64,000 nt of DNA from Arthrobacter globiformis (GCF_030817195.1 NZ_JAUSYZ010000001.1:1054001-1118000), one strand, 5' to 3'; numbered from the stretch's first letter, positions 8,068 through 17,935 are shown. The notes: a model not told the origin generated them from the letters alone. A program made the numbers and translations.

Positions 8068-9486
8068 CTAGCTGCGGACCAGGGCCAGCACGCGGTCGCG
8101 CACGCGCTCCATCGTGGCCCGGTCCGTGGCTTCGGCGTTCAGCCGCAGGTACGGTTCGGTGTTGGAGGGGCGAAGGTTGAACCAGAAGCTGCCGTCGGCG
8201 GCGGTGAAGGTGCTGCCGTCCAGGTGGTCCACCGCCACGTCCTCGGTCTCGAAATCGGCCCGCACGCGCTCCACGGCGCCGGCCTTGTCCTCGATTTCGG
8301 AGTTAATTTCGCCGGAGGACACATACGGTTCGTACTCCCGGCCGAGCTCCGAAAGCGGGCCGTCCTGTTCGCCGAGAGCGGCCAGCACGTGCATGGCGGC
8401 CAGCATCCCGGTGTCCGCGTTCCAGAAGTCACGGAAGTAGAAGTGGGCGGAGTGCTCCCCGCCGAAGATGGCGCCTTCCTCTGCCATGACGGCCTTGATG
8501 AAGGAGTGGCCCACCCGGGTGCGCACAGCCCGGCCGCCGTCCTCGGCGACGAGTTCGGGCACCGCACGGGAGGTCAGGAGGTTGTGGATGATGGTGGGCT
8601 TTGCCTCGCCCTGGGCCTTCGCGCGGGCGATTTCGCGGCGGGCCACCATGCCCGTGATGGCCGACGGCGAGACCGCCTCGCCCTTTTCGTCGATGACGAA
8701 GCAGCGGTCGGCGTCGCCGTCGAACGCCAGGCCGATGTCCGCGCCGTGTTCGACGACGGCGGCCTGCAGGTCGCGCAGGTTTTCCGGCTCCAGGGGGTTG
8801 GCCGGGTGGTTCGGGAAAGAGCCGTCCAGTTCGAAGTAGAGCGGAATGATGTCGAAGGGCAGCTTCGGAAGCAGCGTGTCGCCCAGGACGGCCGGCGTCG
8901 TCAGTCCGGCCATACCGTTGCCGGCGTCCACCACGACTTTGAGGGGGCGCGAGCCGGAGAGGTCAACGAGGGTGCGCAGGTACTCGGCGTAGTCCTTCAG
9001 CACATCCCGGACGCCGATCTGGCCCTGGGTTTCGGCAGCGGGAATGGAGCCTGTGTTCAGATACTGCTCTGCGAGTGCCTGAATCTCCTTGAGGCCGGTC
9101 TCGGAGGAGATCGGGACGGCGCCGGCCTTGGCCATCTTGATGCCGTTGTACTCGGCGGGGTTGTGGCTCGCGGTGAACGTGGCGCCCGCGGCGTTCAGGG
9201 CTCCGCACGCGTAGTACAGCTCGTCTGTGGAGATCAGGTCCAGCAGCTGGACGTTGGCTCCCCGGGTGGCGGCACCGGTGGAGAACGCCTTGCTGAATTC
9301 GGGGGAGGACGGGCGCATGTCACCGCCGACCAGGACTGTCTGTCCCTCAAGGCCAAGCACGTCAACGAACGCTGCGCCTACGGCTTCGACGATTTCAGCG
9401 GTGATGGATTCGCCCACGATGCCGCGGACGTCATACGCCTTGAACGAGGCCGAAAGGTCAAAAGTACGGGTCTGGTCGCTAGTCAC
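8068..9486 (-). CDS. manB: Phosphomannomutase/phosphoglucomutase
   Basis: A 472-residue alpha-D-phosphohexomutase that interconverts hexose 1- and 6-phosphates. Motifs appear in family order: YDVRGIVG near 16, the phosphoserine loop TASHNPAEYNGIK near 110, the metal-binding DGDADR near 258, the sugar loop GGEHSAH near 344 and the phosphate site RPSNTEPYLR near 444. The GTG at 9486 is chosen because upstream codons look non-coding and the protein then starts normally before SFKAYDVRG. Its products feed GDP-mannose and glycan or glycogen routes. It is transcribed divergently from the RecQ-like helicase. Confidence 0.93.
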   Translation of the reverse strand: MTSDQTRTFDLSASFKAYDVRGIVGESITAEIVEAVGAAFVDVLGLEGQTVLVGGDMRPSSPEFSKAFSTGAATRGANVQLLDLISTDELYYACGALNAAGATFTASHNPAEYNGIKMAKAGAVPISSETGLKEIQALAEQYLNTGSIPAAETQGQIGVRDVLKDYAEYLRTLVDLSGSRPLKVVVDAGNGMAGLTTPAVLGDTLLPKLPFDIIPLYFELDGSFPNHPANPLEPENLRDLQAAVVEHGADIGLAFDGDADRCFVIDEKGEAVSPSAITGMVARREIARAKAQGEAKPTIIHNLLTSRAVPELVAEDGGRAVRTRVGHSFIKAVMAEEGAIFGGEHSAHFYFRDFWNADTGMLAAMHVLAALGEQDGPLSELGREYEPYVSSGEINSEIEDKAGAVERVRADFETEDVAVDHLDGSTFTAADGSFWFNLRPSNTEPYLRLNAEATDRATMERVRDRVLALVRS

Positions 9487-9613
9487 GGCACTTATCTTAC
9501 GGGCACGCGCGCGGCGGCCTGTGAAGGGGAAGTCACAGAAGCGCGCGCCGGCGTTGTCCACATGGCGGGTGCCCGGGGTTTGGTGTGTCAGAGGCGGCTG
9601 GGATACTGAATCA

Positions 9614-11827
9614 ATGGCAAATAACCAGCACGCTCCTGTCCTTGCTTCTGCCCCCGGCCCCTCCGGCACCGGCGCCGGAAGGGATGAGGGAGCGGTCACT
9701 GGGACCCGGGGCCAGGCCCTGTCGGTGCTGCGCGAGCTGGTGGGCCGGCCGGATGCCGACTTCCACGACGGCCAGTTCGAGGCGATTGAGGCGCTGGTCG
9801 ACGGCGGCCGCCGGACGCTCGTGGTGCAGCGGACAGGCTGGGGAAAGTCCGCAGTTTACTTCGTGGCGTCCCTGCTGCTCCGCCGACGCGGGGCGGGACC
9901 CACGCTCATCGTTTCGCCGCTGCTGGCCCTGATGCGGGACCAGGTGGCGGCAGCAGCCCGGGCAGGTGTACGGGCCGTGGCCATCAACTCCGCGAACCAG
10001 CTGGAGTGGGACACGGTGCGGGAGCAGCTTGCCGCTGACCAGGTGGATGTCCTGTTGGTTTCCCCCGAGCGGCTCACCAACCCTTCGTTCCGCGAAAACC
10101 AGCTGCCGGAACTCATCCGGCGCACGGGGCTGCTGGTCATCGACGAGGCCCACTGCATCTCCGACTGGGGCCACGATTTCCGGCCCGACTACCGGCGCAT
10201 TGCCGACCTCATCACGCAGCTTCCGGACACCGTGCCGGTACTGGCCACCACAGCCACGGCCAACTCCCGGGTGGTCCACGACATCGAGGAACAGCTCGGC
10301 GACGGCGTGCTGACCATCCGCGGCGCGCTGGGCAGGGAGTCGCTGCGGCTCGGGGTCCTGGCGCTGCCCGACTCGCGTGAGCGTCTCGGCTGGCTTCTCA
10401 CGCACCTCGCGGATCTGCAGGGCAGCGGGATCATCTACACCCTGACGGTCTCCGCCGCCGAGGACACGGCCAGGCTGCTTGCGGAGGCAGGCCACGAGGT
10501 ACTGGCCTATACCGGCCGCACCGACCCGGCTGACCGGGAGAGGGCGGAGCAGCTCCTCAAGGACAACCAGGTCAAGGCGCTGGTGGCCACCTCCGCGCTG
10601 GGGATGGGCTTCGACAAGCCGGACCTCGGGTTCGTGGTGCACCTCGGCGCCCCGTCGTCCCCGGTTGCCTACTACCAGCAGGTGGGCAGGGCGGGCCGTG
10701 GCGCCGCCAACGCAGACGTCCTGCTCCTGCCCGGATCCGAGGACCGTGAAATCTGGCAATACTTTGCCACTGCCTCCATGCCCTCCGAGGAGAAGGCCGC
10801 GGCTGTGCTGACCGCGCTGGCGGAGGCCGGCTCGGCCGTGTCCACCGTGGCTTTGGAAGCCCGGGTGGACCTTCGCCGGACGCCCCTGGAACTCCTGCTG
10901 AAGGTGCTCGCCGTGGATGGTGCAGTGGAACGAGTAGGCGGCGGCTGGCGCTCCACCGGAATGCCCTGGACGTACGACGCCGAACGGTACCGCCGCATCG
11001 CGGAAGCGCGGGTGGACGAGCAGGACTCCATGGTCATCTACCAGGACACTGCCGGGTGCCGGATGGAGTACATCACCTCCGTCCTGGACGACGAAACCGC
11101 CGCCGCCTGCGGCCGTTGCGACAACTGCGCCGGCCGATGGTTCCCCGCGGAGGTCGCGTCCACAGCCACGGAGGCTGCCGGGCAGACCCTCAGCCGCGCG
11201 GGCATTGTGCTGGAGTCCAGGCTTCAGTGGCCCAGCGGAATGGACCGCCTCGGAGTGCCGGTGAAGGGCAAGATCAAACCCGACGAAAACACAGCGGACG
11301 GCCGGGTCCTCGCCAGGCTGACGGACTTGGGCTGGGGCGGGGCGCTGCGCGAACTTTTCGCGGCCGGGGCTCCGGACCGCGCTGTCGATCCCGGCATGCT
11401 GCAGGCCTGTGTCCAGGTGCTGCGCGAATGGGGCGCCGGTAACTCGCGGATTCCCGGTTGGAGCGGCGCAGGCAGGCCGGCAGCGATCGTCAGCATGCCC
11501 TCGCGCAGCAGGCCCGAACTTGTGGACTCGCTGGCCCGGGGCATTTCCCAGATCGGCCGCATCCCGTACATCGGCCAGCTGCAGCTCGACCACGGCGGGC
11601 CCACCGGCGGACGCGGCGGCAACAGCGCCTACCGGCTGGCCGGGGTGTGGGACCGGCTCGTGGTGGGGGAGTCATTGGCGGCAGAGCTCGCAGGCCTGGG
11701 CGGCGGCAGCGTGATGCTTATCGACGACCTCGTGGACAGCCGCTGGACGGTTACCGTCGCGGGGCGCGCGCTCAGGCGGGCCGGTGCGGGCGCGGTGCTT
11801 CCGCTGGCGCTGGCCCAGGCCGGCTGA
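9614..11827 (+). CDS. RecQ-family ATP-dependent DNA helicase with C-terminal PRTase-like region
   Basis: A 737-residue 3'-5' DNA helicase. Walker A GWGKS is near residue 76 and the DEAH box (VIDEAHCISDWGHDFRPDYR) near 175-195. Motif VI QVGRAGRG lies near 355. A zinc-binding Cys set (CRMEYI... then CGRCDNC) lies near 481-503. The last 150 residues resemble a phosphoribosyltransferase-type fold (SVMLIDDLVDSRWT near 697), seen in some actinobacterial RecQ-like proteins and not in E. coli RecQ. No HRDC domain is apparent. The ATG at 9614 fits the divergent spacing with manB. Its last 56 bp overlap the convergent MFS gene. It probably acts in recombination repair. Confidence 0.85.
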   Translation: MANNQHAPVLASAPGPSGTGAGRDEGAVTGTRGQALSVLRELVGRPDADFHDGQFEAIEALVDGGRRTLVVQRTGWGKSAVYFVASLLLRRRGAGPTLIVSPLLALMRDQVAAAARAGVRAVAINSANQLEWDTVREQLAADQVDVLLVSPERLTNPSFRENQLPELIRRTGLLVIDEAHCISDWGHDFRPDYRRIADLITQLPDTVPVLATTATANSRVVHDIEEQLGDGVLTIRGALGRESLRLGVLALPDSRERLGWLLTHLADLQGSGIIYTLTVSAAEDTARLLAEAGHEVLAYTGRTDPADRERAEQLLKDNQVKALVATSALGMGFDKPDLGFVVHLGAPSSPVAYYQQVGRAGRGAANADVLLLPGSEDREIWQYFATASMPSEEKAAAVLTALAEAGSAVSTVALEARVDLRRTPLELLLKVLAVDGAVERVGGGWRSTGMPWTYDAERYRRIAEARVDEQDSMVIYQDTAGCRMEYITSVLDDETAAACGRCDNCAGRWFPAEVASTATEAAGQTLSRAGIVLESRLQWPSGMDRLGVPVKGKIKPDENTADGRVLARLTDLGWGGALRELFAAGAPDRAVDPGMLQACVQVLREWGAGNSRIPGWSGAGRPAAIVSMPSRSRPELVDSLARGISQIGRIPYIGQLQLDHGGPTGGRGGNSAYRLAGVWDRLVVGESLAAELAGLGGGSVMLIDDLVDSRWTVTVAGRALRRAGAGAVLPLALAQAG

Positions 11828-13247
11828 CCTCGGCCCCCGCATGCCGGTGCAGCATAAGGCTGTCGACGGTGCTGAGGAGCATCAGCACCGCAATCGACAG
11901 GAATGCGCCGCGGTAGGCGGCCACGCCGCTACCATCAGGTCCGGCTAACAGGACGCCGCCAAGCCCGGACGAGAGCAGGGACTCCGACTCGAAGAGGCGC
12001 AGCAGCAGGGCGCCCACTGCGATTCCGGCCCCGGTGGCCAGCTGAACGATCGTGGCCGAGACGGCGTTGGCAGACGTCAGCTGCCCGGGCTGGATATCCG
12101 CGTACTGGACCGACGCGTACGCGGAGAAGCCAATGGAACGGAACGCCCCGCTGCACACGAGCAGCGCGAATACCAGCGGTTCCGGCGTGGCCGGGGTCAG
12201 CATCGCGCAGAGGGCAAAGGTGGCAGCCGACGCCAGGGACGCGAACACCAGCGCGGGCTTGAATCCGAAGCGCCTGATGAGCGGCGTCGTCGCGGGTTTG
12301 ATGCCGATGTTGCCGATGAACACGGCGGCCACCATGATGCCCGCGTGCAGGGGGCTCCATCCGAAGCCGTTCTGGAACATCAGCGGCAACAGGAACGGCA
12401 CGGCACTGATGGTCAGCCGGTAAATGAAGCCGCCCGAGTTGGTCGCCCGGAAGGTGCGGGTGCCGAACACTGTCAGATCAAACAACGGGTGGGCCGCGCG
12501 GCGCATCCAGAAGACCGCCACTGCCAGCGCGAGAACCCCGGCCAGAATGCTCGGCCAGGTCCAAAAGCCGCCGGGGTGGCCGCTGGCCAGTTCAAGTCCC
12601 GCCACCAGCGCTCCCACGCCGGCCGTTGTGAGGGCAAGTCCAAGCCAGTCCAGCCGGCGGTTGCTGTCGCCGGGGACGGCGGGGACCAGGCGCAGGGCGG
12701 CGAGGAAGGCGGCGGCGCCGAGCGGCAGATTGATCAGGAAGATCCAGTGCCAGGACAGGTATGTGGTCAGGGCGCCGCCCACGAGTGGCGCCAGGACCGG
12801 AGCCAGCAGCCCGGGCCAGACCAGATAGGCCGTGGCGCGCAGCAGATCCGACTTTGGCGTCCCGCGAAGCACCAGCAGCGTACCGACCGGCACCATCATC
12901 GCCCCGCCCAGGCCCTGCAGGACGCGGCTGACGGTCAGCACCGTGAGGTCCTGGCTTGCAGCGCACAGCAGCGACGCCACGGTAAAGACAGCGATGGCAA
13001 GGCAGAAAATCCGCCGGGCCCCGAGCCGCTCTGCCAGCCAGCCGCTCAGCGGGATGCCCATGGCCACCGTCATCAGGTAGGCGGTCATGGTGATGTTCAC
13101 ACTGGCCGACGGCACCCCAAAGTCCCCGGCGATGCTCGGAATGGCGGTCGTCAGGACCGTCCCGTCGAGGAATTCCATGAAGAACGTGGCCGCCACAAGC
13201 AGGGCCAGCCGGGGGCTCCAGGCCTCGTTGGCGGAAAGCTTGTTCAT
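11772..13247 (-). CDS. MFS drug exporter, DHA2 (14-TMS) type
   Basis: A 491-residue integral membrane protein with about 14 hydrophobic segments. It carries DHA2 signatures: FMEFLDGTVLTTAIPSI in TM1 (motif D1), GWLAERLGARRIF (motif A) near 69, and SRVLQGLGGAMMVPVG (motif B/C) near 111. It probably exports drugs or other small hydrophobic molecules using the proton gradient; the substrate is unknown. Its 3' end overlaps the end of the RecQ-like gene by 56 bp in convergent orientation. No regulator gene is adjacent. Confidence 0.9.
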   Translation of the reverse strand: MNKLSANEAWSPRLALLVAATFFMEFLDGTVLTTAIPSIAGDFGVPSASVNITMTAYLMTVAMGIPLSGWLAERLGARRIFCLAIAVFTVASLLCAASQDLTVLTVSRVLQGLGGAMMVPVGTLLVLRGTPKSDLLRATAYLVWPGLLAPVLAPLVGGALTTYLSWHWIFLINLPLGAAAFLAALRLVPAVPGDSNRRLDWLGLALTTAGVGALVAGLELASGHPGGFWTWPSILAGVLALAVAVFWMRRAAHPLFDLTVFGTRTFRATNSGGFIYRLTISAVPFLLPLMFQNGFGWSPLHAGIMVAAVFIGNIGIKPATTPLIRRFGFKPALVFASLASAATFALCAMLTPATPEPLVFALLVCSGAFRSIGFSAYASVQYADIQPGQLTSANAVSATIVQLATGAGIAVGALLLRLFESESLLSSGLGGVLLAGPDGSGVAAYRGAFLSIAVLMLLSTVDSLMLHRHAGAEVSRPGPAPAEAPRPHRPA

Positions 13248-13343
13248 GGACTCATCCTGCCACCGGAAAGCGCTTTATCGCCTTGACCGTCCGGCACGCG
13301 GACGGCTGCCGCCGCCGAGACGCAGGAGCCCGGGAACGCAAAA

Positions 13344-13367
13344 GGCCCCGGTCCGAGGACCGGGGCC
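13344..13367 (-). terminator. Terminator of tRNA-Ser(GCT)
   Basis: Stem GGCCCCGGTC / GACCGGGGCC with a 4-nt loop. On the minus strand it is followed by TTTTGCG. Confidence 0.85.
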
Positions 13368-13372
13368 AAACG

Positions 13373-13461
13373 CGGAGACGGGGGGATTTGAACCCCCGGT
13401 CGAGTTTAACCCCGACCCTTCATTAGCAGTGAAGTCCATTCGGCCGCTCTGGCACGTCTCC
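13373..13461 (-). tRNA. tRNA-Ser (GCT)
   Basis: An 89-nt class II tRNA with acceptor GGAGACG / CGTCTCC and discriminator G. Anticodon stem CTTCA/TGAAG closes loop CTGCTAA, giving anticodon GCT. A long variable arm (GGTCGGGGTTAAACTCGACC) is present, as expected for serine. Confidence 0.95.
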
Positions 13462-13561
13462 AATTGCTATTACTAGCCCACCAAGGATACGCAGAACCGG
13501 CCACCCAGTGCAAAACGGCCCGTGCCGCCCGCGAAAAACGCGGCGGCCCGGCCCAACCGCC

Positions 13562-13626
13562 GGAGTTTTTGTCCAGATAATGCGGGCTCAAGCGGCCCTG
13601 TCTCGCGATATCTGTACAAAAACTCC
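13562..13626. repeat. 65-bp short interspersed element, copy 2
   Basis: The left end GGAGTTTTTGTCCAGATA and the right end TATCTGTACAAAAACTCC are complementary at 17 of 18 positions. Length and orientation match the copy at 84-148. It starts 12 bp past the stop of the minus-strand peptidase gene, where it could act as a transcription-end hairpin. Confidence 0.75.
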
Positions 13627-13638
13627 AGGAGGACCGCG

Positions 13639-15882
13639 TCAGGCCGTGCCTTCTGCCAGCGCCTTCCACAGGAAGTGCTGGCTGCGGCCCTGGAGCGCGG
13701 CCGCCTGCCGGTTGTCCGAGGCGCCGGCGTGCCCGCCCTCCAGCGCTTCGTGGAACCAGATGTTGGGGATGCCCATGGCCAGCATCCGCGCAGCCATCTT
13801 CCGGGCCTGCACGGGACCCACGCGGTCATCGGAGGTGGCAGTCCAGATGAACGTCTCCGGGTACTCCACGCCGTCCTTCAGCTGGTGGTACGGCGAGAAG
13901 GTCTTGATGAATTCCCAGTGCTCGGGCAGGTCAGGGTCGCCGTACTCGGCAATCCACGAGTGTCCTGCCGACAGCTTCGTGTACCGGCGCATGTCCAGCA
14001 GCGGCACCCCGCAGGACACGGCACCGAACAGTTCGGGGTACCGCGTCAGCATGTTGCCCACGAGCAGGCCGCCATTGGAGCCTCCGACGCAGCCGAGCCG
14101 TTCCCTGCTGGTGACACCCCGCGAGATCAGGTCCCTGGCCACCGCCGCAAAGTCCTCGTAGGCGCGGTGCCGGTTCTCCTGCAGCGCTGCCCGGTGCCAG
14201 GACGGGCCGTATTCCCCGCCGCCGCGGATGTTGGCCACGACGTACACGCCGCCGCGGCTGTGCCCCTCCGCTAGGCCGTCGCCCGGAACCGCGGCAGTGC
14301 GCCGCTCCAGCCACGCCCGGCCGACGGTGCCGCTGTACGCCGGCGTGCGCGAGACTTCGAAGCCGCCGTAGCCGGAGAGCTGCGTGGGGTTCTGCCCGTC
14401 AAGGACCAGGCCCCGCGCGGCCACCTGGAAGTACGGGACCCTCGTGCCGTCCGCCGAGACGGCAAAGTGCTGCTGCACCTCGTAGTCCGCTTCATTGAAG
14501 AACGACGGCGACGCCTTCACCTCCGCATGGCTGCTCACCACGCCTGCCACGGCAGTTCCGCCTGAAGCCCCGCCGTCGGCAGTTCCCCGGGCCAGTGTGT
14601 CCCGGGTCAGTGTGCCGCGGGTCAGCGTGCTCGGCGTCGTGAAGCCGGTGGCAACGAGCCAGAAGTCGTCCCCGGCCCCGCTTTCCGCCTCGTCCTCGTC
14701 GTCCACGGCGAAGGCATTGACGTCGTGCAACGGCGGGCAGGCGTCCAGCAGCGAGGACCGCCATGAGCCGGCAGGATCCAGCACGCGGATTTCCGAGGAC
14801 ACGTCCTTCAGCAGGTTCAGCAGCAGGAAGTTCCGCGTCCAGCTCCAGGACTGCAGGGAGGTGTGCGCGTCCGGTGCGAAGAGAACCGTCAGTTCGCGCT
14901 CGCCGGCCAGGTACGCCCGGAAATCAGCGGCCAGCAGGGAGCCCGCCGCGTAGGTGGTCCCGTTCACCGTCCAGTCGAGCTGCGGCCGGAACAGCAGCCA
15001 TTCCCGGTGCACGCCCGTGTTCACGTCGGTGGGCACGTCCACCGGCACCCAGTCGCCGTCCTGGAGCACGGAGGTGCGGCGGTTGAAGAAGTCGATCCAG
15101 TCCACGGCGAACGTCCGCTCAAAGCCCGGGGTTGAGTCGTGGGCCACGATGGCCATCATGTGGTCTTCGGGGATCTCGAAGATGCGCGGCGCATCGGCCA
15201 GGACCTGGCCGCGGCGGAGCCGCACGGCCGTGCGGGCGTACGACGACGCAGTGCGGGGGAGCCCATCGGCCGTGCTGGCGACCAGCAGCGTGTCCGCATC
15301 GAGCCATGAGACGTTCCCCTTCGCCGTCGGGAGGTCAAAGCCGCCCATGGCGGGAGCAACGAAAGCCCGGGTCTCGACGTCGAACTCGCGGTAACGGTTG
15401 GCGTCGCCGCCATCGGGGGAGAGCGCCACCAGAGCGCGCCGGTACGGCTGCCCGGGTTCGGGCCGGAGCAGGTTTGCGCCGTGAAAGACCCATTCCACGC
15501 CGTCGGCGGCCGCCAAGGCGTCCACATCGAGCAGCACCTCCCACTCAGGGGCGTCGCTGCGGTAGCTGTCCCAGCTGGTCCGGCGCCACAGGCCCTTGGG
15601 GTTCTGCCGGTCCTTCCAGAAGTTGTAGTACCACTCGCCGTGCTTGCTCACCATGGCGATCTTGTCCGTCGAGTCCAGCACCTCGAGGATCTCGCCCTCG
15701 AGCCGGGCATAGTCGGCGTCCTCCAGGAGGTCCTCCGTGCGGGCATTCTGCTCGCGTACCCAGGCCAGCTGTTCCTCGCCGTAAATGTCCTCCAGCCAGA
15801 TGTTCTCGTCGGTGGGCGCGGGCGCGGTCTCTGTGGGAGCGGCGCCGGACGCGGGGGCAGAATCAGCTGCGGTGGTGGTCAT
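13639..15882 (-). CDS. Prolyl oligopeptidase family (S9) serine peptidase
   Basis: A 747-residue cytosolic protein with no signal peptide. Residues 20-420 match the beta-propeller region and the rest the alpha/beta-hydrolase domain. Catalytic Ser is in GGSNGG near 602, Asp in SDDRVGP near 686 and His in GGHAGA near 718. The GGGEYG loop near 560 is also typical. It should cleave short proline-containing peptides. The ATG at 15882 is followed by an Ala/Thr/Pro-rich leader before NIWLEDIYG. A Gly/Thr-rich insertion (residues 415-435, LTRGTLTRDTLARGTADG) looks like an internal duplication. Divergent from the FAD protein, with 61 bp between. Confidence 0.9.
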   Translation of the reverse strand: MTTTAADSAPASGAAPTETAPAPTDENIWLEDIYGEEQLAWVREQNARTEDLLEDADYARLEGEILEVLDSTDKIAMVSKHGEWYYNFWKDRQNPKGLWRRTSWDSYRSDAPEWEVLLDVDALAAADGVEWVFHGANLLRPEPGQPYRRALVALSPDGGDANRYREFDVETRAFVAPAMGGFDLPTAKGNVSWLDADTLLVASTADGLPRTASSYARTAVRLRRGQVLADAPRIFEIPEDHMMAIVAHDSTPGFERTFAVDWIDFFNRRTSVLQDGDWVPVDVPTDVNTGVHREWLLFRPQLDWTVNGTTYAAGSLLAADFRAYLAGERELTVLFAPDAHTSLQSWSWTRNFLLLNLLKDVSSEIRVLDPAGSWRSSLLDACPPLHDVNAFAVDDEDEAESGAGDDFWLVATGFTTPSTLTRGTLTRDTLARGTADGGASGGTAVAGVVSSHAEVKASPSFFNEADYEVQQHFAVSADGTRVPYFQVAARGLVLDGQNPTQLSGYGGFEVSRTPAYSGTVGRAWLERRTAAVPGDGLAEGHSRGGVYVVANIRGGGEYGPSWHRAALQENRHRAYEDFAAVARDLISRGVTSRERLGCVGGSNGGLLVGNMLTRYPELFGAVSCGVPLLDMRRYTKLSAGHSWIAEYGDPDLPEHWEFIKTFSPYHQLKDGVEYPETFIWTATSDDRVGPVQARKMAARMLAMGIPNIWFHEALEGGHAGASDNRQAAALQGRSQHFLWKALAEGTA

Positions 15883-15943
15883 GCGCCCATCCAAACAACA
15901 TCCCCACTCAGCTAGCAAGTCACATGCCGATACTCTGGAAGGC

Positions 15944-17935
15944 GTGGTTATTTCGCAGAGCATCCGGACCGCGCTGATTGGCGCCGGTCCTAGGGGTACC
16001 AGCGTGCTGGAGCGGCTGCTCGCCAACTGGTCCGCCGCCGGCCCCGCCGGAGCCCGCCTGCACATCGACGTCATCGATCCGTTTCCCGCCGGTCCGGGGC
16101 ACGTCTGGCAGCCCGGACAGTCGCGCCTCTACCTGATGAACACGCAGTCGTTCTACCCCACGCTCGTTCCCGAGGACACGGGTCTGGCCGCGCCGGTGGC
16201 GGGCACCACCTTCGACCGCTGGCGTACAGCCCAGCAGCACAGCCCCCTGCCCGGGCTCTCCGACGACGAGCGGGCGGAGCTCGCCGTGCTGGGATCCTGC
16301 GACTTCCCCAGCCGCGCCATCTATGGCCGCTACCTGCGGTCCACCCTCGAGGAGCTGCTCGCCGCGCTGCCCGACGGCGTCACCGTGGAAATGCACCAGG
16401 CGACGGCCACCGCTGCGCGCCGGCAGCCGGACGGAAGGTTCGAGGTCGAACTGGACGGTGGTGGATCGGAGGGTGGCGAACCGAACGACGGCGGGACCCT
16501 CACCGTCGATTCCGTCGTCCTCGCGCTGGGCCACCTCGCGTCCCGCCTCAGCCCCGAACAGCGCGAACTGCAGGCGGCCGCCGCGCAGTTCGGCCTGCGC
16601 TACCTGCCGCCGGCCGTTCCTGCCGACGTCGACTGGAGTGTGATTCCCGCGCAGGAGCCGGTATTGGTCCGCGGGATGGGCCTGAACTTCTTCGACGTGA
16701 TGGGCCAGCTCACGGAGGGCAGGGGAGGGAAGTTCGTGGAGGCAGGGGACGCCCTCGAGTACCTGCCTTCTGGCCAGGAGCCTTTCATCCTCGCCGCGTC
16801 CCGGCGCGGAACGCCGTACCGGTCCAAGGCCACCCTCGCGGGCTACTACCCGGCGTCGGTCACACTCCGCTACTTCACCGGCAAGGCGCTGCGGAGGTTC
16901 TCGGCCGCCGGGATTGTTCCGGCCTTCGACCATGACCTTTGGCCGCTCCTGCACCGGGACGCGCTCTGGGCCTATTACACGACCCTCGTGCGCTCGCAGC
17001 CGGACGCTGTTCAGGACCATGCCGCCTTCCTCAAGGAACTGGACGACGCCCTGCACCCGCATGCCCACGGCACCGGCCGGTGGGAAGAGGACTTCAACGC
17101 CGTCGTCGGCCGCCATGTCCATCCGGACAGCAGGCTGAACCTGCGCGGTCTTGCTGCCCCGCTGGCCGGGCAGACCTTCGCCTCGCGCGCCGAGCTGGAC
17201 GCCGCCGTCGTCGACTACCTCGACGACGATGCCCGCCGCTCCGCGCTTGGCGAGGACGATCCCGTCAAGATGGCCATCGGGGCGCTGCACCACGGCCGTG
17301 CCGTGCTGAAATCGGTGGTGGCCGACGGCGGGATCACCGATGAGTCATGGGTCGCCGGCCTGCGGGGCTGGTTTGAGTCGCTGGTGGAGGGTCTCGCCAG
17401 CGGTCCGCCGGCGCTGCGCGCCGAGCAGTTGGCGGCACTGGCGCGCGCCGGAATTGTCAGCTTCGTGGGCCCGGACCCCAAGTTCGGCGTGGCCCGCGGG
17501 AAGCGCGCCTTCACCGCCGCCTCGCCGTGGGTACACGGCGGTGCCGCGGAAGCTCACACCCTGGTGGAGGCACTGGCGCCGGCCAACCGGGTGGCCCTCA
17601 ACGAGTCCCCGCTGCTGGAGCAGCTCCTCGCCGACGGGCTTGTGCGGCCACGGACCATGATGACGGTGGAAGGCACGCCGGTGCAGTCCTCCGGCCTCGA
17701 CGTCCGCCCGCACCCGTACCGGCCGGTTGCGGCGAACGGCGAGGTCACAGACGGGATGTACGTGCTCGGGCTTCAGCTCTCGGCCGTCCAATGGGGAACC
17801 GCCATTGCTGCCGAAGCGGCCCAGCAGGCCGGTCCGGTCTACCCCAGCGGGCAGCGTACCCTCCGCGACGCCGACGAGATCGCCCGCGCCATCCTCGAAC
17901 TTCCCCCAAACGCTTCCTCAGGTCCTGCCGCTTGA
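15944..17935 (+). CDS. FAD/NAD(P)-binding protein
   Basis: About 663 residues. It opens with a Rossmann dinucleotide motif (ALIGAGPRGTSVLERLL), the mark of the actinobacterial FAD-NAD(P)-binding family. The rest has the typical GHVWQPGQ, MNTQSFYPT and GLNFFDVM stretches and no membrane segment. The GTG at 15944 puts the dinucleotide motif right at the N terminus. No substrate can be inferred. The last eight codons and the stop (NASSGPAA then TGA) lie inside the first unit of the 32-bp tandem repeat, so its C terminus has been set by repeat DNA. Confidence 0.8.
   Translation: MVISQSIRTALIGAGPRGTSVLERLLANWSAAGPAGARLHIDVIDPFPAGPGHVWQPGQSRLYLMNTQSFYPTLVPEDTGLAAPVAGTTFDRWRTAQQHSPLPGLSDDERAELAVLGSCDFPSRAIYGRYLRSTLEELLAALPDGVTVEMHQATATAARRQPDGRFEVELDGGGSEGGEPNDGGTLTVDSVVLALGHLASRLSPEQRELQAAAAQFGLRYLPPAVPADVDWSVIPAQEPVLVRGMGLNFFDVMGQLTEGRGGKFVEAGDALEYLPSGQEPFILAASRRGTPYRSKATLAGYYPASVTLRYFTGKALRRFSAAGIVPAFDHDLWPLLHRDALWAYYTTLVRSQPDAVQDHAAFLKELDDALHPHAHGTGRWEEDFNAVVGRHVHPDSRLNLRGLAAPLAGQTFASRAELDAAVVDYLDDDARRSALGEDDPVKMAIGALHHGRAVLKSVVADGGITDESWVAGLRGWFESLVEGLASGPPALRAEQLAALARAGIVSFVGPDPKFGVARGKRAFTAASPWVHGGAAEAHTLVEALAPANRVALNESPLLEQLLADGLVRPRTMMTVEGTPVQSSGLDVRPHPYRPVAANGEVTDGMYVLGLQLSAVQWGTAIAAEAAQQAGPVYPSGQRTLRDADEIARAILELPPNASSGPAA

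Noticed and set aside
8224..9609. 461-codon plus-strand frame opposite manB
   Set aside because: Antisense shadow with no recognisable domain; manB on the other strand has complete family motifs.
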